Source: Candidatus Methanovorans sp. (GTDB lineage Archaea; Halobacteriota; Methanosarcinia; Methanosarcinales; Methanosarcinaceae). Taken from it: a stretch of DNA of 52,959 nt. The stretch covers positions 1 through 52,959 of the forward strand of contig DQIP01000232.1 of the NCBI GenBank assembly GCA_020793565.1. The letters are read 5' to 3'. The notes beneath the pieces are model-generated. The model saw only the letters and a list, made by a program, of their open reading frames with translations. It was not told the DNA's origin and ran no database searches. Position 1 is the stretch's first letter. Every line of letters begins with the position of its first letter. Both the position numbers and the translations under genes were made by a program. This document shows, in pieces, positions 45,648-52,959 of this stretch.

Positions 45648-45676
45648 TATGTACTTATATATCATATTATGATAAT

Positions 45677-46966
45677 ATGAAGGAAACTCTGAAACTGTGG
45701 AATCCCTGGTGGCTATATGCAAAGGTCCCGGAATCGAAAAAACGCATTGCGAGACCTGAAACCGTTGACGGGATCATAAAGCTGCTGAACATAAAAGAGA
45801 TCATCTGCATAACCGGTGTACGCAGGTGCGGAAAATCAACAGTACTATATCAGGTAATTGATCATCTTGTCGAGAACGGGATCAATCCGATGAGTATACT
45901 GTATTTCAATCTGGATGAACCGTTCGAAGACAAAAGTATCAGAATACTTGATAGGATATTTGAGAACTACATTGAGATTAACAATCCGGCAGGTCGAAAA
46001 TATATATTTCTGGACGAGATACAAAACATTGAAAACTGGGAAAAATGGCTCAAAAAATATTATGATCTTTATGACCGTGATATCAAATTCATAATAACCG
46101 GCTCAAATAGTACTATGCTTTCTGACAAGTTGTCAAGCTTGCTGACTGGCAGGCTCATTTCAAAAACCGTTTACCCGTTATCGTTCAAGGAATACCTGGC
46201 ATTTATTGGATTCGAGCTTAAAGATACGGATGTACAAAAAAGCGAAGTGATTCACCATTTTTTGAATTACCTGAACAATGGTGGTTTTCCAGAGGTTGTC
46301 CTTGAGATGGATGTTGATATAAATCACATGCGGCTAAAGGAGTATTTCGACAGCATCTTACTGCGGGATATTGTAGTGGGCAAGAATATCAGGGAAAGTT
46401 CAAAATTGATCGAACTGGCAAATTATTCTCTTACAAATATCTCAGCCCTGTTGAGCTATATGAAAATTTCAAAAACTATAGGACTGTCTGTGAGCAGCAT
46501 AAAGGAATATCTCTTATATCTGGAGCAGGCATACCTTATTTACCAACTTAACTTTTTCTCATATTCCATTAAGACCTCATTAGCGATCCAGAAACCAAGG
46601 AAAATATATTGCATCGATAATGGTCTTCGAAATGCGGCGTCTTTTAAGTTCTCACCTGACGAAGGTAAACTTGCAGAGAACATCACATTCATTGAACTCA
46701 AAAGAAGGAGGCTTGACGTATATTACTGGAAGGGTCGCAGGGGAGTGGATTTTGTTGTAAGGAATAAGGACAATAGCCTGACTGGGGTAAATGTTACTTA
46801 TAGTGATGTTATAGGTGAAAGGGAGATCAAAGCATTGCTTGAATTTAAAGAGAACTTTCAGGAAAGGGTTTCGGAACTTATCTTAATCACAAGGAACGTT
46901 GAAAAAACCGAAAACGGAATAACGTATGTTCCTGTTTGGAAATGGCTACTTGAGTCCGGGGAATAG
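45677..46966 (+). CDS. AAA ATPase with DUF4143
   Basis: A 429-residue protein of the AAA_14/DUF4143 family. Walker A is GVRRCGKSTVLYQV near residue 46, Walker B is YIFLDEIQNIENWEKWL near residue 113, and sensor 1 is IITGSNSTML near residue 139. The C-terminal DUF4143 part contains a nuclease-like fold, with ELKRRRLDVYYWKGRRGVDFVV (E...D...VDFVV pattern) near residue 341. Such proteins are numerous in archaea, with roles proposed in defence, toxin-like or mobile functions, but none proven. An AT-rich TATA-like stretch (about 45654-45662) lies between the palindromes and the ATG. It ends in TAG. Confidence 0.88.
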   Translation: MKETLKLWNPWWLYAKVPESKKRIARPETVDGIIKLLNIKEIICITGVRRCGKSTVLYQVIDHLVENGINPMSILYFNLDEPFEDKSIRILDRIFENYIEINNPAGRKYIFLDEIQNIENWEKWLKKYYDLYDRDIKFIITGSNSTMLSDKLSSLLTGRLISKTVYPLSFKEYLAFIGFELKDTDVQKSEVIHHFLNYLNNGGFPEVVLEMDVDINHMRLKEYFDSILLRDIVVGKNIRESSKLIELANYSLTNISALLSYMKISKTIGLSVSSIKEYLLYLEQAYLIYQLNFFSYSIKTSLAIQKPRKIYCIDNGLRNAASFKFSPDEGKLAENITFIELKRRRLDVYYWKGRRGVDFVVRNKDNSLTGVNVTYSDVIGEREIKALLEFKENFQERVSELILITRNVEKTENGITYVPVWKWLLESGE

Positions 46967-47147
46967 TATATATGACATATTTCCCCTTTATCCCATGTAA
47001 CCACACACTCCAACACGCAGCGAGTTAAGTACAGGCAACAGCATTTCTTCTCCGCACTCGTGCCCTGATCCAGAAGCTCATCCAAACTGTAACTCCGCAC
47101 CTGTTACTAAACAAGGCTTATGTACAAACAGCAGCATAACTGGACAG

Positions 47148-48194
47148 ATGCCAGAGATTATTCAGGACGAAGTGGGTTCTTTTCACAATTACCTATCTGA
47201 AGGCTGCAAATTCTGTAAAATCGGTGCAAAAATGGTACTGTTCGTGACCGGCATCTGCGGTCGGGAATGTTTCTACTGTCCGATATCAGAAGACCGGAAA
47301 AAAGATGTAACCTATGCGAACGAGCGCCGTGTGACCTCGGACGAGGACGTTATATCCGAAGCGCGCCAGATGGATGCACTGGGTACAGGTATCACCGGAG
47401 GTGAGCCTCTTCTAAAGCCCGGGCGCGTGCTGCATTACATACGCCTGCTGAAATCTGAATTCGGATCAGGGCACCATATCCACCTATATACATCAATTGC
47501 GCCCGATAAGGAACTACTTGTCGCACTCGCATCTGCGGAACTGGATGAGATACGATTCCATCCATCCTGTGAATTATGGGATTCCCTCGAACACACGCCA
47601 TTTGCAGTATCGATCAAAACCGCGATCGAACTCGGGATGTCAGCAGGGATCGAGATTCCGGCGATGGAAGGGGCGGAAGGGGTTTTGCCACTACTTGGTA
47701 ATGTCGGCGGTTTCCTGAACCTGAACGAACTCGAATTCTCGGATACCAATGCAGATGCAATGCACCTGCGCGGCTTTGAACTTGTGAACGACATGTCCAA
47801 TGCAGTAGCCAGCTCGCGCGCATGTGCGGAAAAATTATCCGTGCATTCACCAAAAGTGCACTTTTGCTCATCCAGGTATAAGGATGCCGTACAACTCAAA
47901 AAGCGCCTGCTGCGTATAGCAAACAGGACCGCGCGCGCATTTGATGGAATTACTGACGAAGGGACAATTGTCATTGGCATGATTGAAAATGGCGATCATG
48001 ATGCTATAATCGGGGTATTTCGTGAATTAGAAGTGCCAGAGGATATGTTTAAGGTCATAGGCAACAGGATCGAAATTGCATGGTGGATACTTGAGGATAT
48101 CGCAAAGAACCTTAAAGGAACAGGCAGTAAATTATCGATCATAGAAAGATATCCGTTTGAGAATGGATTGGTAGTTGAAATGATGCCAATTTGA
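47148..48194 (+). CDS. Archaeal radical SAM protein
   Basis: A 348-residue radical SAM enzyme. The cluster motif is CGRECFYCP near residue 38, ITGGEPLLKPGR near residue 83 is the SAM-binding region, and HIHLYTSIAPDKELL near residue 105 is a strand typical of the barrel. An extra pair, CKFC, lies at about residue 20, and further Cys residues (CAEKLSVHSPKVHFCSS) occur near residue 225. The enzyme resembles conserved archaeal radical SAM proteins without an assigned substrate. It is preceded by about 180 bp without a gene, and I see no RBS-like sequence before its start. Confidence 0.8.
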   Translation: MPEIIQDEVGSFHNYLSEGCKFCKIGAKMVLFVTGICGRECFYCPISEDRKKDVTYANERRVTSDEDVISEARQMDALGTGITGGEPLLKPGRVLHYIRLLKSEFGSGHHIHLYTSIAPDKELLVALASAELDEIRFHPSCELWDSLEHTPFAVSIKTAIELGMSAGIEIPAMEGAEGVLPLLGNVGGFLNLNELEFSDTNADAMHLRGFELVNDMSNAVASSRACAEKLSVHSPKVHFCSSRYKDAVQLKKRLLRIANRTARAFDGITDEGTIVIGMIENGDHDAIIGVFRELEVPEDMFKVIGNRIEIAWWILEDIAKNLKGTGSKLSIIERYPFENGLVVEMMPI

Positions 48195-48264
48195 TAAATA
48201 AATCCCAAAATATATATGCAAGACTGGTATAGATTAATCGCATTAAAAAAAAGAGGTGTTTGTA

Positions 48265-48567
48265 CTGGAAACAATCGAAGAGCGAGTAAGAGGAAGACTG
48301 ATAAAATATCTTGGTCGCGATGATACTGGAATACGCAAAATAGTTTTGAATATGTTCCTTAATGGTAATACATTCACCACCGGAGATGTATTTGAATATC
48401 TGGAAAAAACCGATTTTGAAGTTAGTTATAGGGGAGTATCTGCAATGGTCGGTCTTATGAACACAAGGCTGGGTATTCTCAGCATTAACGTGACCGGAGA
48501 CCACAATATATATTCGCTTAAGGAAGACTACAAAAACGTAGTACGTTCTGTCCTTGAAAATTATTAA
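48265..48567 (+). CDS. DUF2551 family protein, probable CTG start
   Basis: A 100-residue archaeal protein of the DUF2551 type, a small winged-helix-like domain. It reads LIKYLGRDDTGIRKIVLNMFL near residue 12, a motif with FTTGDVFEYLEK and FEVSYRGVSAMVGLMNTRLGIL, then NIYSLKEDYKN. It may bind DNA; no function is established. The only RBS, GAGGTG (48253-48258), overlaps the GTG at 48256, so that GTG is unlikely to be the start. The codon 6 nt after the RBS is CTG (48265), where the homologous region begins. It lies 70 nt after the radical SAM gene. Confidence 0.7.
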   Translation: METIEERVRGRLIKYLGRDDTGIRKIVLNMFLNGNTFTTGDVFEYLEKTDFEVSYRGVSAMVGLMNTRLGILSINVTGDHNIYSLKEDYKNVVRSVLENY

Positions 48568-48697
48568 TGTGCTTGAAATTTGCTATTATCAATTTTATTC
48601 TATATTCTACAATATGTTTTTGTAATAAATAACAATGTTTCTTTAACAATTTCATGCAGTTATATAGAATAACAATTTTTCAGGTTTGTGATATTTC

Positions 48698-49531
48698 ATG
48701 CTAAAGTTCATGCGGCACATATTATACAGGGGATATGAACGTTTGCTAACACAGGAAGTAGCAAGCGGCACAGTTCCACGGCATGCTGCAGTGATTATGG
48801 ATGGAAACCGCAGATATGCAAGCAGTATGAAAAGAGCCATCCGTTTTGGACATGCAAGAGGAGCAGATACCACGGAAAAAGTAATAGACTGGTCGTGGGA
48901 GGCAGGTATTGAGCATTTGACTATTTATGCGTTTTCAACAGAGAATTTAAACAGGTCAGAAAATGAGATTGAAAACCTTTTTGAACTGATCGGATTGAAA
49001 TTCGATGAAATGTGTGAGGACGAACGCACCCATGCACGCAGGATGAGAGTTCGGATAATTGGCGATATTTCTAAGGTATCCCCGTTTCTTCAGGCATCCA
49101 TTGAAAAAATTGAGCGCACAACCCGTGATTATGACGGATTTCACCTGAATGTTGCAATTGCATACGGGGGCAGGCAGGATATTGTACAGGCTGTTCAGGA
49201 AATTGCAAAGAAGGTATATAACGGTGAACTGGAACCTGATGAAATAACCGAATCAACGATATCGGAGCATCTTTATCCTGTCGGAGGTTGTGCAGTACCC
49301 AATGTGGATCTGATCATTCGTACCGGCGGGGACACCAGGGTGTCCAATTTCCTTTCATGGCAGGCCAATGGCAATGAATGCGCTGCATATTTCTGTGTCC
49401 CATTCTGGCCGGAATTTCGCAAGATCGATCTGCTGCGCTCTATAAGGGTGTACCAGTCGCGTCTGGCTGCACATAATCAAAACAATGCTTCTCGTATTGC
49501 AAATTTTGTACGCGCTATTGGAAATGTATAG
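48698..49531 (+). CDS. uppS: cis-Prenyltransferase (UppS family)
   Basis: A 277-residue Z-prenyl diphosphate synthase that makes the long polyprenyl carrier used for N-glycosylation of surface proteins in archaea. VPRHAAVIMDGNRRYAS near residue 30 has the catalytic Asp, FGHARGADTTEKVIDW near 48 and YAFSTENLNR near 75 bind substrate, and IIRTGGDTRVSNFLSWQ near 208 is the pyrophosphate-binding region with the usual WPEF downstream. The length is normal. It ends in TAG. Confidence 0.94.
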   Translation: MLKFMRHILYRGYERLLTQEVASGTVPRHAAVIMDGNRRYASSMKRAIRFGHARGADTTEKVIDWSWEAGIEHLTIYAFSTENLNRSENEIENLFELIGLKFDEMCEDERTHARRMRVRIIGDISKVSPFLQASIEKIERTTRDYDGFHLNVAIAYGGRQDIVQAVQEIAKKVYNGELEPDEITESTISEHLYPVGGCAVPNVDLIIRTGGDTRVSNFLSWQANGNECAAYFCVPFWPEFRKIDLLRSIRVYQSRLAAHNQNNASRIANFVRAIGNV

Positions 49532-49871
49532 AGGAAGATGATGTTTTAAGCACATCAAAACGTCTGATCAGGGGTTGTGTTTGATCTATTCTATGCTGGT
49601 GTTCCGATTCCAAAATAATACAATGATGGTACTTGTTCAGGTAGTTTTGATGCCTAGACAATCCGGTGTAGGCGGCTTATTCTATACATTATTATAAAGT
49701 ACACATCGGTCAAATAAACCTGAACATTTTCAATAACATTGGTGTGTGAAAAATCTATGCTGCTTGATTCTATATGTAAATTATAAGTTGAAATGCCGCA
49801 AAAACGTCATCGTTTGCGCCAGTGGGTTGGGAATGCACGCCTCCGGCGTATCACTTCGGCGTCTAAAATTA

Positions 49872-50165
49872 TTAGAATGATCGTATGTTATTGGCATGTT
49901 TTCCAATGAATCTCATTTCCTGTATTTCCCGGTAGAGGCGGGATGCAGTGTATGGTTCTTCGTGAAGTTTTGTGATGATGTATTCTTTGTATTCATCAAG
50001 TTGGCTCTCTTTTTTGCCTCGTTTTTTAGATTAGGGGACAGATGTAGTGTTTAAATATTTACGTACTGTTTTCCGATCAAAACCAGTTTTTTCGGATATT
50101 GCCTTTATGCTTAAACCCTGTGCATGTAGATCCTTTATCATAAACCATTCCTCAATTTCTAGCAT
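49872..50165 (-). pseudogene. IS21 istA transposase, N-terminal fragment
   Basis: The minus strand reads LEIEEWFMIKDLHAQGLSIK, AISEKTGFDRKTVRKYLNT (the helix-turn-helix of IstA), then an in-frame TAA at 50031-50033, then KKRGKKESQLDEYKEYIITKL and LHEEPYTASRLYREIQEM. The catalytic DDE domain is missing and no istB is seen. Confidence 0.75.
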
Positions 50166-50325
50166 ATTTCACAACCTTTGGTGTTTTCACCAAAGATTGT
50201 AAGGTGGTGTATTTCTTGACCGCCGTTGACATTATGGGATGTTCACGACTATTATAGTCAAATTCACCATCATGAACCTGCTTTATGACTGTTCTGAGTT
50301 CTTCAGTATGAGATTCTGCAGGCAT
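50152..50325 (-). CDS. Small unknown ORF (57 residues)
   Basis: ATG 50325 to TGA 50152. The protein reads PAESHTEELRTVIKQVHDGE, then FDYNSREHPIMSTAV, KKYTTLQSLVKTPKVVKY. It is charged and without membrane segments. The strong inverted repeat at 50171-50200 lies inside the 3' part. It is divergent from the next gene and overlaps the IS21 fragment by 14 nt. No family is recognised; it may be real or a chance frame. Confidence 0.4.
   Translation of the reverse strand: MPAESHTEELRTVIKQVHDGEFDYNSREHPIMSTAVKKYTTLQSLVKTPKVVKYARN
50171..50200. repeat. 13-bp inverted repeat
   Basis: ACAACCTTTGGTG, loop TTTT, CACCAAAGATTGT, one mismatched pair. It is a strong hairpin located at the boundary of the IS21 fragment. 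Confidence 0.65.
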
Positions 50326-50344
50326 AATGTCACCGTAACCGTTA

Positions 50345-50356
50345 AGTATATATATT
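50345..50356 (+). promoter_or_regulatory. TATA box, probably for a leaderless transcript
   Basis: AAGTATATATAT is centred about 28 nt before ATG 50379, so transcription would start at or near that ATG. Confidence 0.5.
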
Positions 50357-50378
50357 TATGGGTGTATACCTCCATCCA

Positions 50379-50678
50379 ATGGAAGGAATACTAATAGCAT
50401 TCACGGTACCTACTGGCAAAGACAAAACCAAAGCAAGTACATTCGCTAAAGCATTTTATGGACAAGAAACAAGTTCACATCAGGGAAAATACAGATACCG
50501 TAGACATGGATTGTTGGATGATATCGCATACAAAAAACTAATACGGGGGGTAATTATTGTCCAGATGAAGGATGAAAAGAAAGTATTGAATTTTTTAAAA
50601 GAACATTCTGCGAAATATTATACTCGTGTAGTTGAGCTTAAAGAGGAAGATTGTAAAGCAATGAAGTTGCAGATTTGA
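50379..50678 (+). CDS. Small conserved-looking protein of unknown function
   Basis: A 99-residue basic protein: MEGILIAFTVPTGKDKTKAS, FAKAFYGQETSSHQGKYRYRRHGLLDDI, LIRGVIIVQMKDEKKVLNFL. The RYRRHG segment and alternating hydrophobic strands suggest a small alpha/beta nucleic-acid-binding fold; that is inference. The frame starts at 50358, but the TATA box at 50345-50356 fits ATG 50379 as a leaderless start. No partner gene is evident. I do not know a named family. Confidence 0.6.
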   Translation: MEGILIAFTVPTGKDKTKASTFAKAFYGQETSSHQGKYRYRRHGLLDDIAYKKLIRGVIIVQMKDEKKVLNFLKEHSAKYYTRVVELKEEDCKAMKLQI

Positions 50679-50880
50679 TAATTTTGTCCCAAGGCTATAT
50701 ATTTAGAAAAGTCCATATAATATAACAATAAATAATCTTTAATGATTGACCGCATGGTCTTAAAATAATTTAGAATTTGGGAGCGAGCAATTGGGTGATG
50801 AAAACTCCCTGTAATTAGTGGGTACTTCCTAATTACTTGCTTATTTACTATTTCGGTACAATTGGGTATGGTGGTGCGAT

Positions 50881-51210
50881 ATGATTTTATGTGAATGTGG
50901 TGAAATTATTAAAGATAGGACATTTAAAGATTATATTAAAACTTCAGCTAATCCGTCTACTTGCACCATAGGACATCAAAAATGTGGATTCATATTCGAT
51001 TTTTTTGATGGAAAAAAGCCCAAAAAATATTCATCGAGAACAGAATTAAAATGTCTTGCAGTGTGCTTCGCAAAAAAAAATAAACTGGAACAAAATAACA
51101 TTGGGAAATTTCTTGTAGAAGTCGATCGTTTGAAATCATCGGGAACATTATCTGATTATGACATACTTCTGGGTGCGTATATAAAATTAAATGAAGTTCA
51201 ATTTGTATAA
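50881..51210 (+). CDS. Unknown 109-residue Cys-containing protein
   Basis: The N-terminus MILCECGEIIKDR has a CxC pair, with further Cys in STCTIGHQKCGFIFDFFDGK near residue 28, which together could hold one zinc. The remainder is helical and charged (FAKKNKLEQNNIGKFLVEVDRLKS). It has even AT-rich codon use and starts at ATG 50881 after GGTGGTG. No family is recognised. An 8-bp inverted repeat (GTAATTAG/CTAATTAC, 50812-50837) lies in the leader. Confidence 0.55.
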   Translation: MILCECGEIIKDRTFKDYIKTSANPSTCTIGHQKCGFIFDFFDGKKPKKYSSRTELKCLAVCFAKKNKLEQNNIGKFLVEVDRLKSSGTLSDYDILLGAYIKLNEVQFV

Positions 51211-51484
51211 ATGCATTAAATACACCTGGATTGATCGTGAAATTTATCTATATGTGATGATTCCATAGATGTAATTAACAAATCCGGAAAATATCTTGAC
51301 ATTCTCTCTGCGACCATATCTTCGCAATATTTATGACTCAGTACAGACATCAAGTATTTTTGTAGTATGTGATCTATATGATCGTGTGGTTCAGGTTAAT
51401 TCGGGCATGGCGTGAATTTTTCAGGTGAACTTCATAAAACCGATCTGAAAATTCGTTTTTTGTTAAACCAATACAGGAGCAAAT

Positions 51485-52075
51485 ATGTCGGATTATACGG
51501 CAATAGCAGATGTAAGTTATACATTGGCCGACCTTTTAAGAAACCAAATGGAAGATCTCATTGATCCCGGTTCCATTGCCGCAGTTTCTCCAGGAGAGAT
51601 AGAAGCTAACGACAGTGTGCGATTATCCCTGTTCTTGTTTCAGGTCATTGAAAATGTCCACATGAAGAATCAGGAAATGCAAATAATCAATCCTGCAAAA
51701 CTCAAGTACCCGCCCTTGATCCTGGACCTGTCATATATGTTAACATCTTACCCTTCATCTGGAATTCAGGATAAAACAGAGAGAACAAAGGACGAACACA
51801 GTGTACTGGGAAGAGCGATGCAAATCCTCCATGACAATTCCATAATCACTGACCCGTTCTTAAGAGGATGCCTGACAGATGATGGCCAGGAACTTCACAT
51901 ATCACAAAGCCTCCATAACCTTGGTGATATGACCAAAATATGGGGCACTTTCCAGAATAGGCCTTTCAGGCCATCTGTCTGTTATATAGTTGCCAATGTG
52001 CGGATTGAGTCAACACGGGAGAAAGAGGCAAAACGAGTAATATCCCGCAGGTTTGATAGATACATGAAGGTTTGA
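51485..52075 (+). CDS. DUF4255 (Pvc16-like) protein
   Basis: A 196-residue protein of the DUF4255/Pvc16 N-terminal type. It reads YTAIADVSYTLADLLRNQME near residue 4, SVRLSLFLFQVIENVHMKNQ near residue 44, YPPLILDLSYMLTSYP near residue 74 and LGRAMQILHDNSII near residue 107, the diagnostic order. In extracellular contractile injection systems such as PVC and Afp, this protein is the tail-terminator or sheath-capping subunit. AGGAG lies before the ATG. Its stop overlaps the next frame, so the two genes are co-transcribed. No sheath, tube or baseplate gene lies in the window. Confidence 0.8.
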   Translation: MSDYTAIADVSYTLADLLRNQMEDLIDPGSIAAVSPGEIEANDSVRLSLFLFQVIENVHMKNQEMQIINPAKLKYPPLILDLSYMLTSYPSSGIQDKTERTKDEHSVLGRAMQILHDNSIITDPFLRGCLTDDGQELHISQSLHNLGDMTKIWGTFQNRPFRPSVCYIVANVRIESTREKEAKRVISRRFDRYMKV

Positions 52076-52077
52076 AA

Positions 52078-52698
52078 GTGAGTCAAATTAACGGGGTCTT
52101 TATCGGAAGTTCAACAAGGAAACTTTCCCTGGCTGTTTACCTTATCGATGATTACACATCAAGAGAAGTTGTTGGCAATTTAGATGTATCGATAAAAGAT
52201 CACAACGTAAAACCCATCCGAAATCCAGGTGGTTATTATCTATTTTTTGATTTACCAGGTGACAATTATACAGTTCAGGTAAAAGGTGGGGAATATTATT
52301 TTGATGAAGAGAGTGAAACGATAAAGCCAGATGATCTTGATGAGCTAAACCCGGTAGCAGATATTGTCATCAAACCTGCCCCCCCATATCATTTTCCATC
52401 AACTGCAACCCTAGTTAGGGGGCACCTGGAGGATTCAGGGGGCGAGAGAATACCGGGGGCAGTGCTGGGGATCAAGGGATGTGGTACCTTAACCGGAACA
52501 AACGATAAAGGAGAATTTGTCATTTACCTTAAAAACCTTAAGCAAAATGATGTTGTTAAGGTGGATCGGAAGATGCTTGTGAAGATAAATGGAAAGAACC
52601 CTGTTCTTGAAATCAAGCACCTGAATCACAAAAAATTGACAAAAACATTGGAAGTAGTGCAAGGTACCACTACATCACTTTCAATAACCTATTCATAA
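52078..52698 (+). CDS. Partner of DUF4255 protein, carboxypeptidase-regulatory-like
   Basis: A 206-residue protein with two beta-sandwich-like modules. The first (about 15-95) reads KLSLAVYLIDDYTSREVVGN and YYLFFDLPGDNYTVQVKGGEYYF. The second (about 110-200) reads ATLVRGHLEDSGGERIPGAV and TNDKGEFVIYLKNLK, a carboxypeptidase-regulatory-like fold. Such modules accompany DUF4255 in injection-system loci. I start at GTG 52078, just after the upstream stop (TGA 52073-52075); TTG 52072 overlaps it. It has no signal peptide. Confidence 0.65.
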   Translation: MSQINGVFIGSSTRKLSLAVYLIDDYTSREVVGNLDVSIKDHNVKPIRNPGGYYLFFDLPGDNYTVQVKGGEYYFDEESETIKPDDLDELNPVADIVIKPAPPYHFPSTATLVRGHLEDSGGERIPGAVLGIKGCGTLTGTNDKGEFVIYLKNLKQNDVVKVDRKMLVKINGKNPVLEIKHLNHKKLTKTLEVVQGTTTSLSITYS

Positions 52699-52775
52699 AA
52701 ACCAGAGACTTTTTATTATTTTCGGGATACATTTATTGATCAGTTCTGTTAAACGCGGATACACTCACCTCCTGC

Positions 52776-52803
52776 GGAGTTGAGTGCCTGCAAGGCGTGC
52801 AGG
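52776..52803. repeat. GC hairpin repeat (copy 2)
   Basis: GGAGTTGAGTGCCTGC followed directly by AAGGCGTGCAGG. The same sequence with a longer loop is at 4602-4637. An adjacent ACTCACCTCC...GGAGTTGAGT stem adds a second hairpin. Confidence 0.6.
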
Positions 52804-52876
52804 TGATGCGGATAAGCGGATACTGCATGCGAAATCTACGTTCATCTATGGTTCGTTATAATTCAAGCCAGAAGAA

Positions 52877-52937
52877 ACGAGAAAATCCTCCCTACGGTCG
52901 GATTAACTCGGACTACATAATCTTATAGATTATATAC
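52877..52937 (+). repeat. 62-bp dispersed repeat, copy R7
   Basis: ACGAGAAAATCCTCC, then ACGGTCGGATTAACTCG, then CTACATAATCTTATAGATTATATAC. It is nearly identical to R2 and R3, 25 kb away. Confidence 0.9.
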
Positions 52938-52959
52938 TATTAAAAAGTCTTAAAAACCA

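Larger units (their letters stand above)
44613..45676. other. 1.06-kb region of gene remnants
   Basis: Holds pyrK and leuD fragments (minus strand), a 69-codon unknown ORF and the operator-like palindromes of the next gene. 45413-45588 shows nothing I can assign. Confidence 0.6.
49532..50378. other. Intergenic region with IS21 remnant and a small ORF
   Basis: From 49532 to 49870 there is no gene; a GC-rich patch (CGCCTCCGGCGT) lies near 49830. The remainder carries an IS21 fragment and a 57-codon ORF on the minus strand. Confidence 0.6.
52699..52959. other. Right-edge intergenic sequence with repeats
   Basis: Holds GC hairpin copy 2 (52776-52803) and repeat copy R7 (52877-52937). No gene starts before the window ends. 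Confidence 0.6.

Noticed and set aside
50780-50837. C/D-box sRNA or riboswitch in the leader of the 50881 gene
   Set aside because: GTGATGA fits a box C and there are short stems (GGGAG/CTCCC, GTAATTAG/CTAATTAC), but no CTGA box D or D' follows at the right distance, and no known riboswitch core is recognised.

Overview
The window looks like chromosomal DNA of a methanogen-type or ANME-type archaeon of the Methanosarcinales. The evidence is a complete F420H2 dehydrogenase operon (fpoABCDHIJJKLMNO, including the Methanosarcinales-type fpoO), an hdrC-hdrB pair, surface proteins with Methanosarcina-type S-layer domains and a PGF-CTERM anchor, and archaeal KEOPS, Thi4, DUF22, DUF2551 and Trm112-like genes. 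Ribosome binding sites are mostly GGTGA/GAGGTG, TATA-box promoters are visible, and TTG starts are common. The species cannot be named from sequence reading alone.

Layout. 1-3.0 kb: a transposase cut by the left edge and an archaeal ATPase. 3.2-8.5 kb: purB, a zinc/manganese-type ABC transporter operon and a radical SAM gene. 9.4-23.0 kb: two giant tandem secreted proteins with S-layer, cohesin, dockerin, beta-propeller and Ig/cadherin-like domains. 23.4-27.3 kb: housekeeping genes (kae1, bud32, rdgB, a pilin-like membrane protein, thi4) and tRNA-His. 27.3-31.4 kb: hdrCB, a DUF22 gene and a zinc-ribbon gene, set among dispersed repeats, a MITE and IS remnants. 31.4-41.5 kb: the fpo operon, closed by a hairpin/T-run terminator. 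41.7-44.2 kb: a Trm112-like gene, a membrane protein and pyrG. 44.2-45.4 kb: a graveyard with hicB, decayed hicA, and pyrK and leuD fragments. 45.7-49.5 kb: a DUF4143 ATPase behind twin palindromes, a radical SAM gene, a DUF2551 gene and a cis-prenyltransferase. 49.5-53.0 kb: an IS21 remnant, small unknown genes, and a DUF4255 (Pvc16-like) gene with a partner, as found in contractile injection systems.

How the parts fit. Fpo oxidises F420H2 and passes electrons through methanophenazine to heterodisulfide reductase; the hdrCB pair is a soluble-type Hdr module that would need an HdrA encoded elsewhere. The surface locus is the most unusual block. One secreted protein has both a cohesin and a dockerin, and its neighbour has a cohesin and a C-terminal anchor, so the pair could build a cohesin-dockerin assembly on the S-layer. 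The repeats (a family of about 62 bp in seven copies, a MITE with TATA target duplications, GC-rich hairpins) lie between operons and point to a repeat-rich, rearranging genome.
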